Origin: Sphingomonadales bacterium
GTDB lineage: Bacteria > Pseudomonadota > Alphaproteobacteria > Sphingomonadales > Sphingomonadaceae
DNA length: 34,181 nucleotides
Direction of reading: 5' to 3'
NCBI GenBank assembly: GCA_025352685.1
Contig: JANXSN010000001.1
Span: 1 to 34,181 of the forward strand
The notes under the pieces are model-generated. The model saw only the letters and a program-made list of their open reading frames with translations, did no database searches and was not told the DNA's origin. This document shows, piece by piece, positions 1 to 8,217 of the stretch (its first letter is position 1; every line of letters begins with the position of its first letter). Both the position numbers and the translations under genes were made by a program.

Positions 1-2
1 AG

Positions 3-270
3 GTGTCGGCTGAAGACGAGGCGCGACGCGTCAAGTTGCGGTTCGGTTTTGTTGAACCCATTCATGTTCCCAACGCGCTTGCTTTAGCCGTCAGTCAGCA
101 AAAACTCCTTCCAGGCGACCTTGAAGATCTTGTATTTTACGCTGGAAGCGAAACGATCATCCCGTCGCGCGAAATCGCTGGCATGGCGTATTGGCGCGAG
201 TAGATGTTCGCGTTCATGCGGCGCAACGCCGAGCCGCGTGATCGACATCGGTACCGAAATCGAGATTTAG
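3..270 (+). pseudogene. kup: Kup potassium transporter, degraded C-terminal end
   Basis: The reading frame entering from the left edge matches the cytoplasmic C-terminus of Kup/KUP-type potassium uptake proteins: a segment like RFGFVEPIHVPNAL, then FYAGSETIIPS and GMAYWRE. In this family WRE is normally followed by a Lys and then (L)FAFMRRNA. Here a TAG stop at 201-203 falls at the Lys position, and the expected FAFMRRNAEP follows in the same frame just after it. The family's usual last residues (RVIDIGTEIEI, stop at 268-270) are also present, but in another frame, with roughly ten residues missing between. So there are two lesions: a nonsense codon and a deletion with frameshift. The gene body lies outside the window. 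A protein truncated at 203 might still work, since only the extreme C-terminus is lost. Family assignment is recalled, not searched. Confidence 0.72.
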
Positions 271-309
271 CAGACTAACAAAAATGGGGTGACGGTCTGT
301 CGAGGGGCA

Positions 310-1764
310 TCAGATCGCTGTCTGGGCCCGCAGTTGCCGACGGATATTCGCGGCGAGCTCCGGCCCGGGCATCGGAGCAATCAACGCTTCGATCGCCAAC
401 GCAATGCCCAGCAGGCTACGGTCAACCCCGGCGGGCGCATCGAGTTCGAATCCCAGCGGCAGTCTGGTATCGCGCGTCAAACCGGCCGGCAGTACTATCC
501 CCGGCAAACCTGCCGTGCTGCCGGGACTGATGTTGCGCGCGATCGCGGTCTGGAAGGGAACATCGGCTCCCCGAATGAAGACAGTTTCGGCTTCGCCAAT
601 GAGGGTCGCGGGGGTCATTGTGGCTGGGAAAAGCATCGCTGCGAGGCCGTGCTGTGCAAAGTGGGTAGCGAATAACCGCTGTAACGCCGGGCGGTGGACG
701 TCCCGCGCGGCTGCATAAGCCGCCTCCGATATGGCGAACGGCGCCCCGGGGAGAACAAACCGCTCGAACACAGCCATCACATCCGGGCTGACGGCATCCA
801 TCAGCTCCTCAAAGCCGACAGGGGCCGCCGACGTCCGCAGATAGGCCGCTAACGAGGCCGCAGCGTCATGGATCTGCACCGGCCCGGTGGTCTGCGCCAC
901 TAGGTCGGCAAGCCCGGGAATGTCGGCCTCCACCAATACGACGCCTGCCGTGCGCAGGCGCGTGAAGACTTCCTCCATTCCGTGCTCCACCTCCGGGTCA
1001 AGCCCGGCGAAATAATAGCCGCGGGCAACACCCAGCCGCAGCCCTCGGAGCTTTGCTGGCGGAATTGGGCGGTGATCATCGGTCATCACCGCGTCAAACA
1101 ATGTAAGATCTTCGACAGCGCGAGCATGAGAGCCGATCTGATCGAACAAGGGAGTGATTGGGGCTGTCCCATCGTTAGGGTAGCGGCCCGTGGTCGGCCG
1201 AAAACCACAGATCCCACAAAGGGCGGCTGGAACGCGGATCGAACCCTGAGTGTCCTCAGCGACCCCGAGGGGCGCCATCCGCGCCGCCACCGCTGCGGCG
1301 GTCCCTCCGCTGCTACCACCCGGAATCCGGCTCAGATCATAGGGGTTGCGTATAGCCCCGAACGCAAGATTGTTACTCGTCCAGCCAAACGAGAGTTCGT
1401 GAAGGTTGGTCTTGCCGAGCACACTGGCGCCGGCTGCGCGTAACCGCGTTACTGCGGTCGCGTCCGCCGTCGGCCGAAAATTGGCGAGCGCGCGCGTCCC
1501 TGCCGTGGTTCGCAGATCTTGCGTGTTGACGCTGTCCTTTATCGGGATTGGCAGGCCGTGGAGCCGCCCCAGCGGTTTGCCAGCCGCGCGCAGGCGGTCG
1601 GCCACTCGGGCTGCCTCGCGTACCAGGTCCGGCTCGACGGTGATAAAGGCGTTCAGGTCCTGCCCCGCTTCGATTTGGGTTAACAACGCCCCGGCGTAGG
1701 TCTCAGCGGAAAATTCGCCTGCCTGCATAGCGGCGACGGCACTGCATGCTGAGAGTTCGATCAT
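310..1764 (-). CDS. amidase-signature (AS) family amidase, IaaH-like
   Basis: A 484-residue amidase of the AS family, which hydrolyses amides through a Ser-cisSer-Lys triad. The triad is visible: Lys76 in PIPIKDS, Ser151 in PGGSSGG, and nucleophile Ser175 in DTQGSIRVPA, with the 24-residue Ser-Ser spacing seen in FAAH. The block HELSFG and the region CGICGFRPTTGRYP resemble indoleacetamide hydrolases and mandelamide amidases, so an aryl-acetamide substrate is a reasonable guess. The residue two before the nucleophile is Gln where most members have Gly (DTGGS). No signal peptide, so cytoplasmic. It is the second gene of a minus-strand pair, 179 bp after a MetX-like hydrolase, possibly cotranscribed. 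The ribosome site is weak (GGAC before the ATG). Confidence 0.88.
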   Translation of the reverse strand: MIELSACSAVAAMQAGEFSAETYAGALLTQIEAGQDLNAFITVEPDLVREAARVADRLRAAGKPLGRLHGLPIPIKDSVNTQDLRTTAGTRALANFRPTADATAVTRLRAAGASVLGKTNLHELSFGWTSNNLAFGAIRNPYDLSRIPGGSSGGTAAAVAARMAPLGVAEDTQGSIRVPAALCGICGFRPTTGRYPNDGTAPITPLFDQIGSHARAVEDLTLFDAVMTDDHRPIPPAKLRGLRLGVARGYYFAGLDPEVEHGMEEVFTRLRTAGVVLVEADIPGLADLVAQTTGPVQIHDAAASLAAYLRTSAAPVGFEELMDAVSPDVMAVFERFVLPGAPFAISEAAYAAARDVHRPALQRLFATHFAQHGLAAMLFPATMTPATLIGEAETVFIRGADVPFQTAIARNISPGSTAGLPGIVLPAGLTRDTRLPLGFELDAPAGVDRSLLGIALAIEALIAPMPGPELAANIRRQLRAQTAI

Positions 1765-1943
1765 ATGACGTCCAAATCTGTCATGGCTTCCCGCTCACGA
1801 GTGGCTGAAACTCTCATGCGTCTCTGCGCGCAGGCGGTGATGCCGGAATGGCAATGGCGATTGCTCGGTGATTCAGGGCTATCTCATCCATTTCGGCATC
1901 ATCGATATCCCGACAAAAGGCCAAGTGGCAACTCAGTATCTTC

Positions 1944-2957
1944 CTAGCGTGCCAACACGTCTTCGAGAGCTGAATTAATAAACGCGGCATCTTCGGGATT
2001 GATGCCTCCGCCGGCCATATGGCCCCAGACTGAGGGAATGATGCGCAGTTGGGCGTTCGGCATGTGCGACACTTCGATCTCGCTATCTTCGGCTGGGAAG
2101 TACAGGTCCGTGCTGCACGGCATGACGATTGCGGTCGCCGTGATCGCCGCCAACGCCCGCTCAAAGTTACGGTTGAAGCGCGTGTCGGCACTGATGTCGG
2201 CGGCTTGCCAGGTGGCCAGCATCGCCAACAGATCATTGGCGTCATGCGCTTGAAAAGAGGGCTCCCACGCAAGGGTAAGAAAAGCTTCCATGGACGGCAG
2301 TCCGAGACGCTCACGATCGAGTTGCAATCGAAAGAAGGTCTGCGACCACGCCCAGCCCGCGTAGACTCGCGCAAAGGCGCGGATGCCGGTGGTAGGCGGC
2401 TCCGTATAGTAACCCCCTGCAAACCCCGCATCGGCCAGAAGCGCCGACTTACAGCCTTCGAGGAACAGCCAGTTGTGCCGCGACGTCCGGGCCGAACCGC
2501 AAAATGGAGCTATTCGCCGCACCATCTCTGGGAACAGCGCACCCCACTGGAAGGTTTGCTGAGCGCCCATTGAATGTCCGGTGACCAGTGCCACCTCAGT
2601 GACGGCAAACTTTTCTGTGATCAGGCGGTGCTGTAGCAGGACATTGTCACGCACTGATACCGTTGGAAATCTTGGGCCGTCGTGTGGCGCGGGGGTATTG
2701 CTTGGCGACGATGAGAGACCATTACCGAGCAGACTTGGGATAATGATGAAATATTTTTCAGGATCCAGCGCCATTCCGACCCCGATCGCCCAGGCGTTGT
2801 TCTCGTGCGTTCCGGAATAATGGGTCGGGTAAACGATGGCGTTATCGCGGGCTGCATTCAGTCGGCCATGCGTGACATACGCGATCTGCACGTCTGATAG
2901 TATTTCGCCACATTCTAGCGTCACGTCGCCGGCTTTAAAAATTTCGTACGTCGCCAT
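1944..2957 (-). CDS. MetX-like alpha/beta-fold hydrolase or acyltransferase
   Basis: A 337-residue alpha/beta-hydrolase fold protein of the homoserine O-acetyltransferase (MetX)-like superfamily. The nucleophile elbow is GHSMGAQQ (Ser129), the likely acid is Asp284 in CSTDLYFP and the likely base His313 in VWGHMAGGG, all in fold order. True MetX proteins usually carry a GGSMGG-type elbow and more conserved surrounding blocks, so a hydrolase or other acyl-transfer role is at least as likely as methionine synthesis. The ATG follows a good ribosome site (GGGAGAGG). It is upstream of the amidase on the same strand, which suggests a two-step degradation of an ester/amide compound (inference). A 205-codon open frame over its 3' part (1814-2431) is a shadow. 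Confidence 0.82.
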   Translation of the reverse strand: MATYEIFKAGDVTLECGEILSDVQIAYVTHGRLNAARDNAIVYPTHYSGTHENNAWAIGVGMALDPEKYFIIIPSLLGNGLSSSPSNTPAPHDGPRFPTVSVRDNVLLQHRLITEKFAVTEVALVTGHSMGAQQTFQWGALFPEMVRRIAPFCGSARTSRHNWLFLEGCKSALLADAGFAGGYYTEPPTTGIRAFARVYAGWAWSQTFFRLQLDRERLGLPSMEAFLTLAWEPSFQAHDANDLLAMLATWQAADISADTRFNRNFERALAAITATAIVMPCSTDLYFPAEDSEIEVSHMPNAQLRIIPSVWGHMAGGGINPEDAAFINSALEDVLAR

Positions 2958-3108
2958 TTTTTCCTCTCCCCCGGTACGCCGTCAAACAACTCCACCGCCC
3001 CTTAAATGACTGAATCAGCCGCACGTTTCGCGCACCGCTCGATGCAAACCGTCGTCGTTTCGCACTTTCGTCCCATACGCCGTGGGTCAACAAGGGCGCT
3101 GACGGAAA

Positions 3109-4455
3109 TCACGCCGTCGGGTTAACATACCGATCAAGCAGTGTCCTGACGTCGACGCGACCTTTCAGCCGCGCAGCAAGCAATGCTGTCCCGCTGATCT
3201 TGCGCTGTACGAACAGCAGGTCGGCAGGCGGGATATGCCATGCTGCCTGGTCGGCAGCGACGTCCATGCCCTGGTCACGAAGAACTTCGATGAAACCGCG
3301 GTCGCCGAAGTCGAATACCTCCGGTCGGTTCAATTCGCCAATGACGATATCGATCATGCGGTCGATTTTCCGACGATGGTTCGCGATTGCGCCCGCGCCG
3401 ATGAACCCTGTCGCGAGGGCAGCTTCGCGGACTCGGTCACGATTGCCGTCGATTGCCGCACCTAGCAATTCCCGATAGCCCTCTGACGTCGCTCTCGCGA
3501 CCGGCCTCGACGCTCCGAAATCAAGCAGCACCAGCCGTCCAGTCTCTGGCTGATAGCGATAGTTGGCGAAGTTTGGGTCAGTCTGCATGACTCCAAATTC
3601 GAAGAGCTCTTGTAGTACGAGTGAGATTAGCGCGCACATCGCGGCATCGCGTGTCACCTGTGGCGCGTCGACGAGGCTTTCAATCGGACTGCCGTCGATG
3701 AAACTCATCGCCAACACACTCTGGGTTGTAAACTCGGTATCGAGGATCGGAACAACATAGCCAGGCGCATCGCTGAGCAATCGATGGAACAGGGTCATCT
3801 GCTCACCTTCACGGATATAGTCTGCTTCCTCGCGCAGTTGCTCCTTGGCCGACCTCAACAAGGGCGCAATGTCGAGCTCCGGTGGCAACAACCCCGAGAC
3901 ACGCAACAACGTCGCGACATTGTCGACATCGGCATCGATGCTTTCGCGCACGCCGGGGTATTGGACTTTAATCGCAAGTTCGCGCCCATCGTGCGTCGTC
4001 GCGCGGTGCACTTGGCCGATCGAGGCTGCCGCGATAGGCGCTGCATTGAACCTCGCGAAGCGGTTGCGCCAATCCTTGCCCCATTGCAGCGCCAGAACCT
4101 GCTGGAGCTGCTGCGGCGGCATGCGATGCGCATTCTGCCGCAGACGAGCCAGGATCTCAGCGAGCTCGGGAGGCAGCATGTCTCCGGCATCCATTGAAAT
4201 CATCTGGCCAAGCTTCATTGCCGCTCCGCGAAGATGCGATAGGCGATCGGCGATCCGCCCGACGTTGCCCGGTGTGAGCAGCATGTCGCGCATGCGCGGG
4301 CGGTCGCCGTTGGCAAGCCGCCGAGCACCCTCGGCAAGCATGCCACCAGCGACACCGCCGGCCAACCGGCCAAAATGACCTAAGCGCACGAGCCGGCCGC
4401 TCGGCACCGCGCGCGCCGCAGGACTGCGTGCCGCGTCAGTCAGGTCGTCGCTCAT
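3109..4455 (-). CDS. ABC1/UbiB (ADCK)-family atypical kinase-like protein
   Basis: Atypical kinase-like protein of the ABC1/UbiB/COQ8 family, which has ATPase-type activity supporting ubiquinone or other isoprenoid-lipid metabolism. From the chosen start (448 residues) one sees the KxGQ signature (AMKLGQM, about 81-84), the Ala-rich loop AAASIGQVHRA (about 143), the ATP-pocket Lys in LAIKVQYPGV (about 163), the catalytic-loop counterpart QTDPNFANY (about 291) and the DFG-like LLDFGA (about 313). QTDPN is the form found in COQ8/ADCK3-type members. The frame is open to 4527, but the ATG at 4455 (MSDDLTD) lies 4 bp after the stop of the DUF427 gene, with GGTGA just upstream; the longer start would overlap that gene by 68 bp. 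The pair is probably translationally coupled. Confidence 0.9.
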   Translation of the reverse strand: MSDDLTDAARSPAARAVPSGRLVRLGHFGRLAGGVAGGMLAEGARRLANGDRPRMRDMLLTPGNVGRIADRLSHLRGAAMKLGQMISMDAGDMLPPELAEILARLRQNAHRMPPQQLQQVLALQWGKDWRNRFARFNAAPIAAASIGQVHRATTHDGRELAIKVQYPGVRESIDADVDNVATLLRVSGLLPPELDIAPLLRSAKEQLREEADYIREGEQMTLFHRLLSDAPGYVVPILDTEFTTQSVLAMSFIDGSPIESLVDAPQVTRDAAMCALISLVLQELFEFGVMQTDPNFANYRYQPETGRLVLLDFGASRPVARATSEGYRELLGAAIDGNRDRVREAALATGFIGAGAIANHRRKIDRMIDIVIGELNRPEVFDFGDRGFIEVLRDQGMDVAADQAAWHIPPADLLFVQRKISGTALLAARLKGRVDVRTLLDRYVNPTA

Positions 4456-4459
4456 GCGT

Positions 4460-4954
4460 TCACCAGCGGGCACTTCCGGGAACACCTTTGAAGGGGCCCA
4501 CGACCCCGCTCGTGATCCAGCCGCCATAAAACTGACCCGGCTGTGGCACTACGGTTTCGCCATCAATGCTGCAGCAATCGAACGGCGCCGCGTAAAACGC
4601 GACATGGTCGCGCAGCATCGCAAAGCGCGGGCTGGGGTCAGGGTAACTCCAGCCGGCCCTTGGGACCACGAGATCGTCAATCAGCACGTCCCAGTAGACC
4701 GCCGCGCCCTTCCATTCGCAAAATGAACTTCCTTCGGCACGGCGCAACACTCCCCGTGCGATAGCGTCAGGCGGTACGTAATAACTTGGTGGATGGCTGG
4801 TTTCGAGCGTGCGGATGCTTCTGCGCGTATCGGCAACGATTACTCCACGATGTTTGATCATCAGATGGACAGCACACGATTCCGCAATCGCCGGACGAGG
4901 GTATGACCAGACGCTTTCCCTATTCAGACCGGCAGTGTCAGGACGCGGGATCAT
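4460..4954 (-). CDS. DUF427 domain protein
   Basis: A 164-residue DUF427 protein. The family's blocks are all visible: VWSYPRP near the N-terminus, the strand pair ending RTLETSHPPSYYVPP, the segment SFCEWKG followed by YWDV, and the C-terminal ITSGVVGPFKG. The biochemical role of DUF427 is unknown to me; it is a small all-beta cytoplasmic domain. The ATG follows an AGGATGA ribosome site. It is immediately upstream of the ABC1-family gene (4 bp gap), so the two are likely one transcript and may act in one process. Confidence 0.9.
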   Translation of the reverse strand: MIPRPDTAGLNRESVWSYPRPAIAESCAVHLMIKHRGVIVADTRRSIRTLETSHPPSYYVPPDAIARGVLRRAEGSSFCEWKGAAVYWDVLIDDLVVPRAGWSYPDPSPRFAMLRDHVAFYAAPFDCCSIDGETVVPQPGQFYGGWITSGVVGPFKGVPGSARW

Positions 4955-5265
4955 TTCATCCTACCCTCTGCAATCACGAATATCATCTCAGCCCAAATCC
5001 ACGAGTGTTGACGGTGGTCGCACTTAAAATCCTCTACGCGATCGATCGGCGACGCACCACCATCTCGTTTGGCAGTATCGACAAAGCACATCGCATCACT
5101 TTGAAAAATTTGCTGCATGGATCGGGATTGAACAGCGGCAAAGCAGACAGGCTGGACGGCACGAATTAGGGGGCTGGACCAGTTGGGAAAGCGGTCGTGT
5201 AAAGGGGTAGACAGGTTTGGGGGGACGAAACACATACGGTTCAACCACGCTGATCGATGAACGGT
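4955..5265. other. intergenic, no gene recognised
   Basis: The 311 bp between the DUF427 start and the end of the photolyase-like gene contain a 97-codon minus frame (4951-5244) and short plus frames with no family resemblance. This stretch must hold the promoter of the DUF427-ABC1 pair. No clear terminator hairpin was found. Confidence 0.5.
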
Positions 5266-6456
5266 CTAGACTTCGTCAGCCAAAACGGCTGGGATGTGCT
5301 GCTTGAACGCAAAAAAGCCTTTGGTGGCAAAGGGCCAGAGGCGCGCATCCCACGTTCGCTTCGTCTGAATCAACTGAACGCCCTCGGCCTTCAAAGTTGC
5401 CGCAGCAACGCTGAGGGAATGCGCAATGGACCCTGTCGGGGCATAGGGCGTCACGATGGTACCAACCCCTGCATCGCGCGAAGCTGCAAGAAGAACTTCC
5501 GGATCGAGGGTTGCGATATTCTGGACTGGGCTACCGAAATGCGCCTTGACGCGTGCTGTTGTGTCTGCTGCTGCAGCCGCGACGAACGCCTGCGACTGGG
5601 GGGCGCCAATGTCAGTCGCCGAGAATATGAGTGCGCCGTTGAAACGGCTGTCCGGCACGAAAACTGTTTCGGGATGCAGGTCTTCGGGCGTGACGACCAA
5701 CAAGGCTGGCGTCCTCGGATTGTGTTCCACCCGCTCTTGCAGGTGTAATGGTGATGGTAGCGGCGGCTCTACCAAGGGCTGAGCCGTGACCGCCAACCCT
5801 TTCGGTGCAAACCTTCCCTGTGTGTACCGAGCGATGTTTTCGGCAGTTGCAAGGTAGGTCTTCCCCACTGTCTGAAGCCCGGCCACCCACCGCCAAGACA
5901 ATGTGTTGCTCGCGGGGTCGGCGTCGAGAAGATGTCGCAGAAAAAAATCGGCGCCGAGCGTCCACGGAAGTTCAAGTGTAAAGATCCAGATTGAAGCGAA
6001 CCACATTCTGGCATGGTTGTGGAGATAACCGGTCTCGACCAGTTCGCGCGCCCAGTCATCAAAGCCATCAATACCGGTTGCGCCGCTGACGGCACTTTTC
6101 AATAGTTTCGCCCCGCGAAAGCTGCCGCGAACGGCGTCGCGTTCCGCCACAAACCGGTGCCAAACGGCCGGCCGCATTTCAAGCCAACCTTTCCAATAGG
6201 TTCGCCAAAGCACTTCCTGCACGTACTTTTCCGCTTCGGCCAAACTATGTTGAGCCAGAACTGTCGCGACAACCTCTCGCTCGGTAATGAGCCGATGCCG
6301 CAGATAGGGAGACAGCATCGACACATGGGACCGCCGACCTTGACCCTCGTCAACGTTTCGGTTTTCTGAATAGTCACGCCCCGCGTGAGGGGCAAAAGCT
6401 GCGAGGCGCTGCAGGGCGTGTGCGCGCGTCGCGGGGAAGAGTTCGGTTGTATGCAT
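5266..6456 (-). CDS. photolyase/cryptochrome-like flavoprotein with swapped domain order
   Basis: A 396-residue protein that opens directly with the FAD-binding helical domain of the photolyase/cryptochrome family: YSENRN (29-34), SMLSPYLRHRLI (46-57), VLWRTYWKGW (82-91), LHNHARMWFASIW (145-157), DADPASNTLSWRWVAG (178-193) and YTQGRF (211-216). These match the N-x-R-M and D-x-D FAD contacts and the Trp-rich core. Photolyases normally start with an alpha/beta antenna domain of about 130-200 residues; none precedes here. Instead residues 249-396 look like that domain: strand ALLVVTPEDL, strand ALIFSATD, a GVGTIVTPYAPTG strand-loop, and a tail GVQLIQ...WPFATKGFFAFK resembling the family's end-of-antenna block. 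This suggests a circular permutation. There are no cysteines, so it is not an Fe-S photolyase. Light-driven repair or sensing is inferred. Confidence 0.78.
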   Translation of the reverse strand: MHTTELFPATRAHALQRLAAFAPHAGRDYSENRNVDEGQGRRSHVSMLSPYLRHRLITEREVVATVLAQHSLAEAEKYVQEVLWRTYWKGWLEMRPAVWHRFVAERDAVRGSFRGAKLLKSAVSGATGIDGFDDWARELVETGYLHNHARMWFASIWIFTLELPWTLGADFFLRHLLDADPASNTLSWRWVAGLQTVGKTYLATAENIARYTQGRFAPKGLAVTAQPLVEPPLPSPLHLQERVEHNPRTPALLVVTPEDLHPETVFVPDSRFNGALIFSATDIGAPQSQAFVAAAAADTTARVKAHFGSPVQNIATLDPEVLLAASRDAGVGTIVTPYAPTGSIAHSLSVAAATLKAEGVQLIQTKRTWDARLWPFATKGFFAFKQHIPAVLADEV

Positions 6457-6743
6457 CGTTGGTCCGATATCCCTGATTCACGCGTTGTGCCATTGGGATG
6501 CTCATATTAAAAAATGTGGGCGGGCTTTCCAAAGTCAGGAACGCATTGCCGTTCAGACAGGGCACGAGAGGCGCAGGTTCGAATGTGTCCCGCAGCACGG
6601 GCCGTGGTCGGCTCCGCCCATAGCGGTCAATTCGAGGGGGTCGAGACGTTGAACGAAAGAGATCAACGTCCGGCCGCTACCAAGAAAGCTTTTGGACTGC
6701 GCTGAGCGTTGGATCAATTGGCGGCGGCCTTAGGGAAATTTAC
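6457..6743. other. divergent intergenic region
   Basis: These 287 bp separate the photolyase-like gene (minus) from the broken cupin gene (plus). They should hold both promoters. No operator or known regulator site could be identified with confidence. Confidence 0.4.
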
Positions 6744-7157
6744 ATGAAAATGACACGGCTTGGAAGCTAACCCTCGGTTATCGGTCCCGCAACGACCTTC
6801 ACGGGCGCGGTCCGCATCGACTTAGCCTTTCAGGGTGACGAACCGGCCCGCGCCGGCGGGGCAATCGTCACGTTCGAGCCAGGCGCACGGACCGCATGGC
6901 ACACGCATCCGCTCGGGCAGACTCTGATCGTAACAAACGGGGTTGGCTGGACCCAGTGCGAGGGCGAGCCGAAGGTCGAAATTCGAGCGGGCGACGTCAT
7001 CTGGTGCCCCGCCGGCCATCGTCACTGGCACGGCGCGACACCAACGAGCGCAATGACGCACATTGCCATTGCCGAAATGCTCGAGGGACGGGCGGTCGAC
7101 TGGATGGAACACGTGAGCGACGAGGACTATCTCGGTGGTGAGGCGCAACGCGGGTGA
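6744..7157 (+). pseudogene. cupin protein (mandelonitrile-lyase-like) with a nonsense codon at position 9
   Basis: The frame from ATG 6744 reads MKMTRLGS, then TAA at 6768-6770, then continues open for 128 codons to TGA 7155-7157. The downstream peptide is a full cupin: [14 protein letters not shown], the first metal motif [32 protein letters not shown] as second motif, and the tail [12 protein letters not shown]. Close family members, including the cupin (R)-hydroxynitrile lyases, share an N-terminal GSQPS, so TAA most simply replaces CAA (Gln). No other start codon lies in frame between the stop and the domain. Unless the stop is read through, the gene is dead. It could also be a sequencing error at one base. 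Confidence 0.78.
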
Positions 7158-7294
7158 ACCGTGGTAGCCCCCACCGTCCGCCGCGCCACAAAGACTGATT
7201 GGTACCCGCCAAGCCGGAATTGCCCGAAATTTGTTTCCGGATTGCGAAGCTGTAAGTATCATCGCTATCTGAACCCGAGATGGAAGGTGAGGAC

Positions 7295-7672
7295 ATGATG
7301 ATTGGTAAATCCGTTTTTCTGATCGGGCTTGCGTCGGTTTCGTTCAGCGCGGGGTTAGCGGTTGCCCACACAACAATGCAGACGGGGCGAGACCCGCAGT
7401 TCGAAAATCCTGAGGTTAAGGTTTGGAAGTCTGTGGTATCGCCTCACAACCCGTTGCCCTTTCATCGGCATGACCATCCCCGCGTTATCATCGCTCTGGC
7501 AGGCGGGACGATGCAGATCGTCGAGAGCAATGGTTCGACCGAGACACACAGTTGGCAGACGGGGAAAGCCTATTGGCTTCCAGCCAATGCACCGGGCACG
7601 CGCCATCAGGATGTAAACGTTGGCGATAAGCCCATCGAAGTGATGGTCGTCGAATTGCACAACGCAAACTAA
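7295..7672 (+). CDS. exported single-domain cupin protein
   Basis: A 125-residue protein with a signal peptide (MMIGKSVFLIGLAS..., cleavage likely after LAVA, about residue 24) and one cupin domain. Metal-binding residues are in PFHRHDHPRVIIAL and later in PANAPGTRHQDVN. Small exported cupins of this type are common, but their substrate is usually unknown. An upstream in-frame ATG exists at 7280, but the GGTGAGG ribosome site at 7285-7291 places the true start at 7295. It is 137 bp downstream of the broken cupin gene; the two are not close in sequence and do not look like a duplication. Confidence 0.82.
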   Translation: MMIGKSVFLIGLASVSFSAGLAVAHTTMQTGRDPQFENPEVKVWKSVVSPHNPLPFHRHDHPRVIIALAGGTMQIVESNGSTETHSWQTGKAYWLPANAPGTRHQDVNVGDKPIEVMVVELHNAN

Positions 7673-7724
7673 TTGAGTGCCGGACGACGCCGGGGCGGCG
7701 CAGCCGAAAAGCTGGGTGAGCCTG

Positions 7725-8050
7725 TCAGAGCGATCGCAGGTGGTTTACGAAGAATTTGACGGCGATCCGATCAGCTTCGTTTGACTCTGGCGGCGAGGGG
7801 CTCACCCAAAACCCGTGGTTTGGTCCCTCGAACACGACGAGTTCCGGGTCGTCGCCGGCTCGCCTCATCGCGCGATGAAACAGGCTGGTACCACTCAAGA
7901 ACCAGTCGCGGTTACTCGTCAGAAACAAGGTAGGTGGCAGTCCCGATAGATCGCCCTTGATTGGCGAAAGGAGAGGACCGTCCAGCTGCGCCGCGCCGAC
8001 GCACACCCGCTTTACATCAACAAGCCCGGCCACCGGAGCTATATACCCGC
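7725..8050 (-). pseudogene. alpha/beta hydrolase (HSL/acetyl esterase type), C-terminal fragment
   Basis: Reading on the minus strand, the piece DGPLLSPIKGDLSGLPPTL then LTSNRDWFLS, AMRRAGDDPELVVFEG, PNHGFW and a closing helix is the C-terminal third of HSL-family alpha/beta hydrolases. It holds the triad Asp (SNRDW) and His (NHGF). The oxyanion HGGG block and the GDSAGG nucleophile are missing. The frame stays open further upstream to 8228, but from about 8050 that sequence is antisense to an EmrA-like fragment and loses all hydrolase character. So this is a truncated, probably dead gene. The breakpoint position is estimated. Confidence 0.65.
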
Positions 8051-8217
8051 CCGGCTTGGCCAGCGAATTCACTTTGCTGCCTTCCGAACCGGGTTCCGGC
8101 AATTTCATCAAAATCGTCCAGCGTGTTGGTGTTCGCATTCGTCTGGATCCCAGGCAGCGTGCACTGGCCGATCTGCGCCCTGGCCTGTCGGTCACGGCCA
8201 ACGTCCACGTACGATGA
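8030..8217 (+). pseudogene. EmrA/HlyD-type membrane fusion protein, C-terminal fragment
   Basis: The plus frame gives ASEFTLLPSEPGSGNFIKIV, then QRVGVRIRLDP and LRPGLSVTANVHVR before a TGA at 8215-8217. This is the characteristic last segment of EmrA-like periplasmic adaptor proteins (consensus F-LLPP-NATGNF-KIVQR-PVRI ... LRPGMSV). Only about 60 residues remain; the lipoyl and hairpin domains are absent. It converges on and overlaps the breakpoint of the hydrolase fragment on the other strand, so the two remnants were joined by one deletion or rearrangement. Confidence 0.68.

Noticed and set aside
1814-2431. 205-codon minus frame
   Set aside because: Lies inside the MetX-like gene in another frame; Arg/Ser-rich with no motif.
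4951-5244. 97-codon minus frame upstream of DUF427
   Set aside because: Overlaps the DUF427 start, no ribosome site and no family resemblance.
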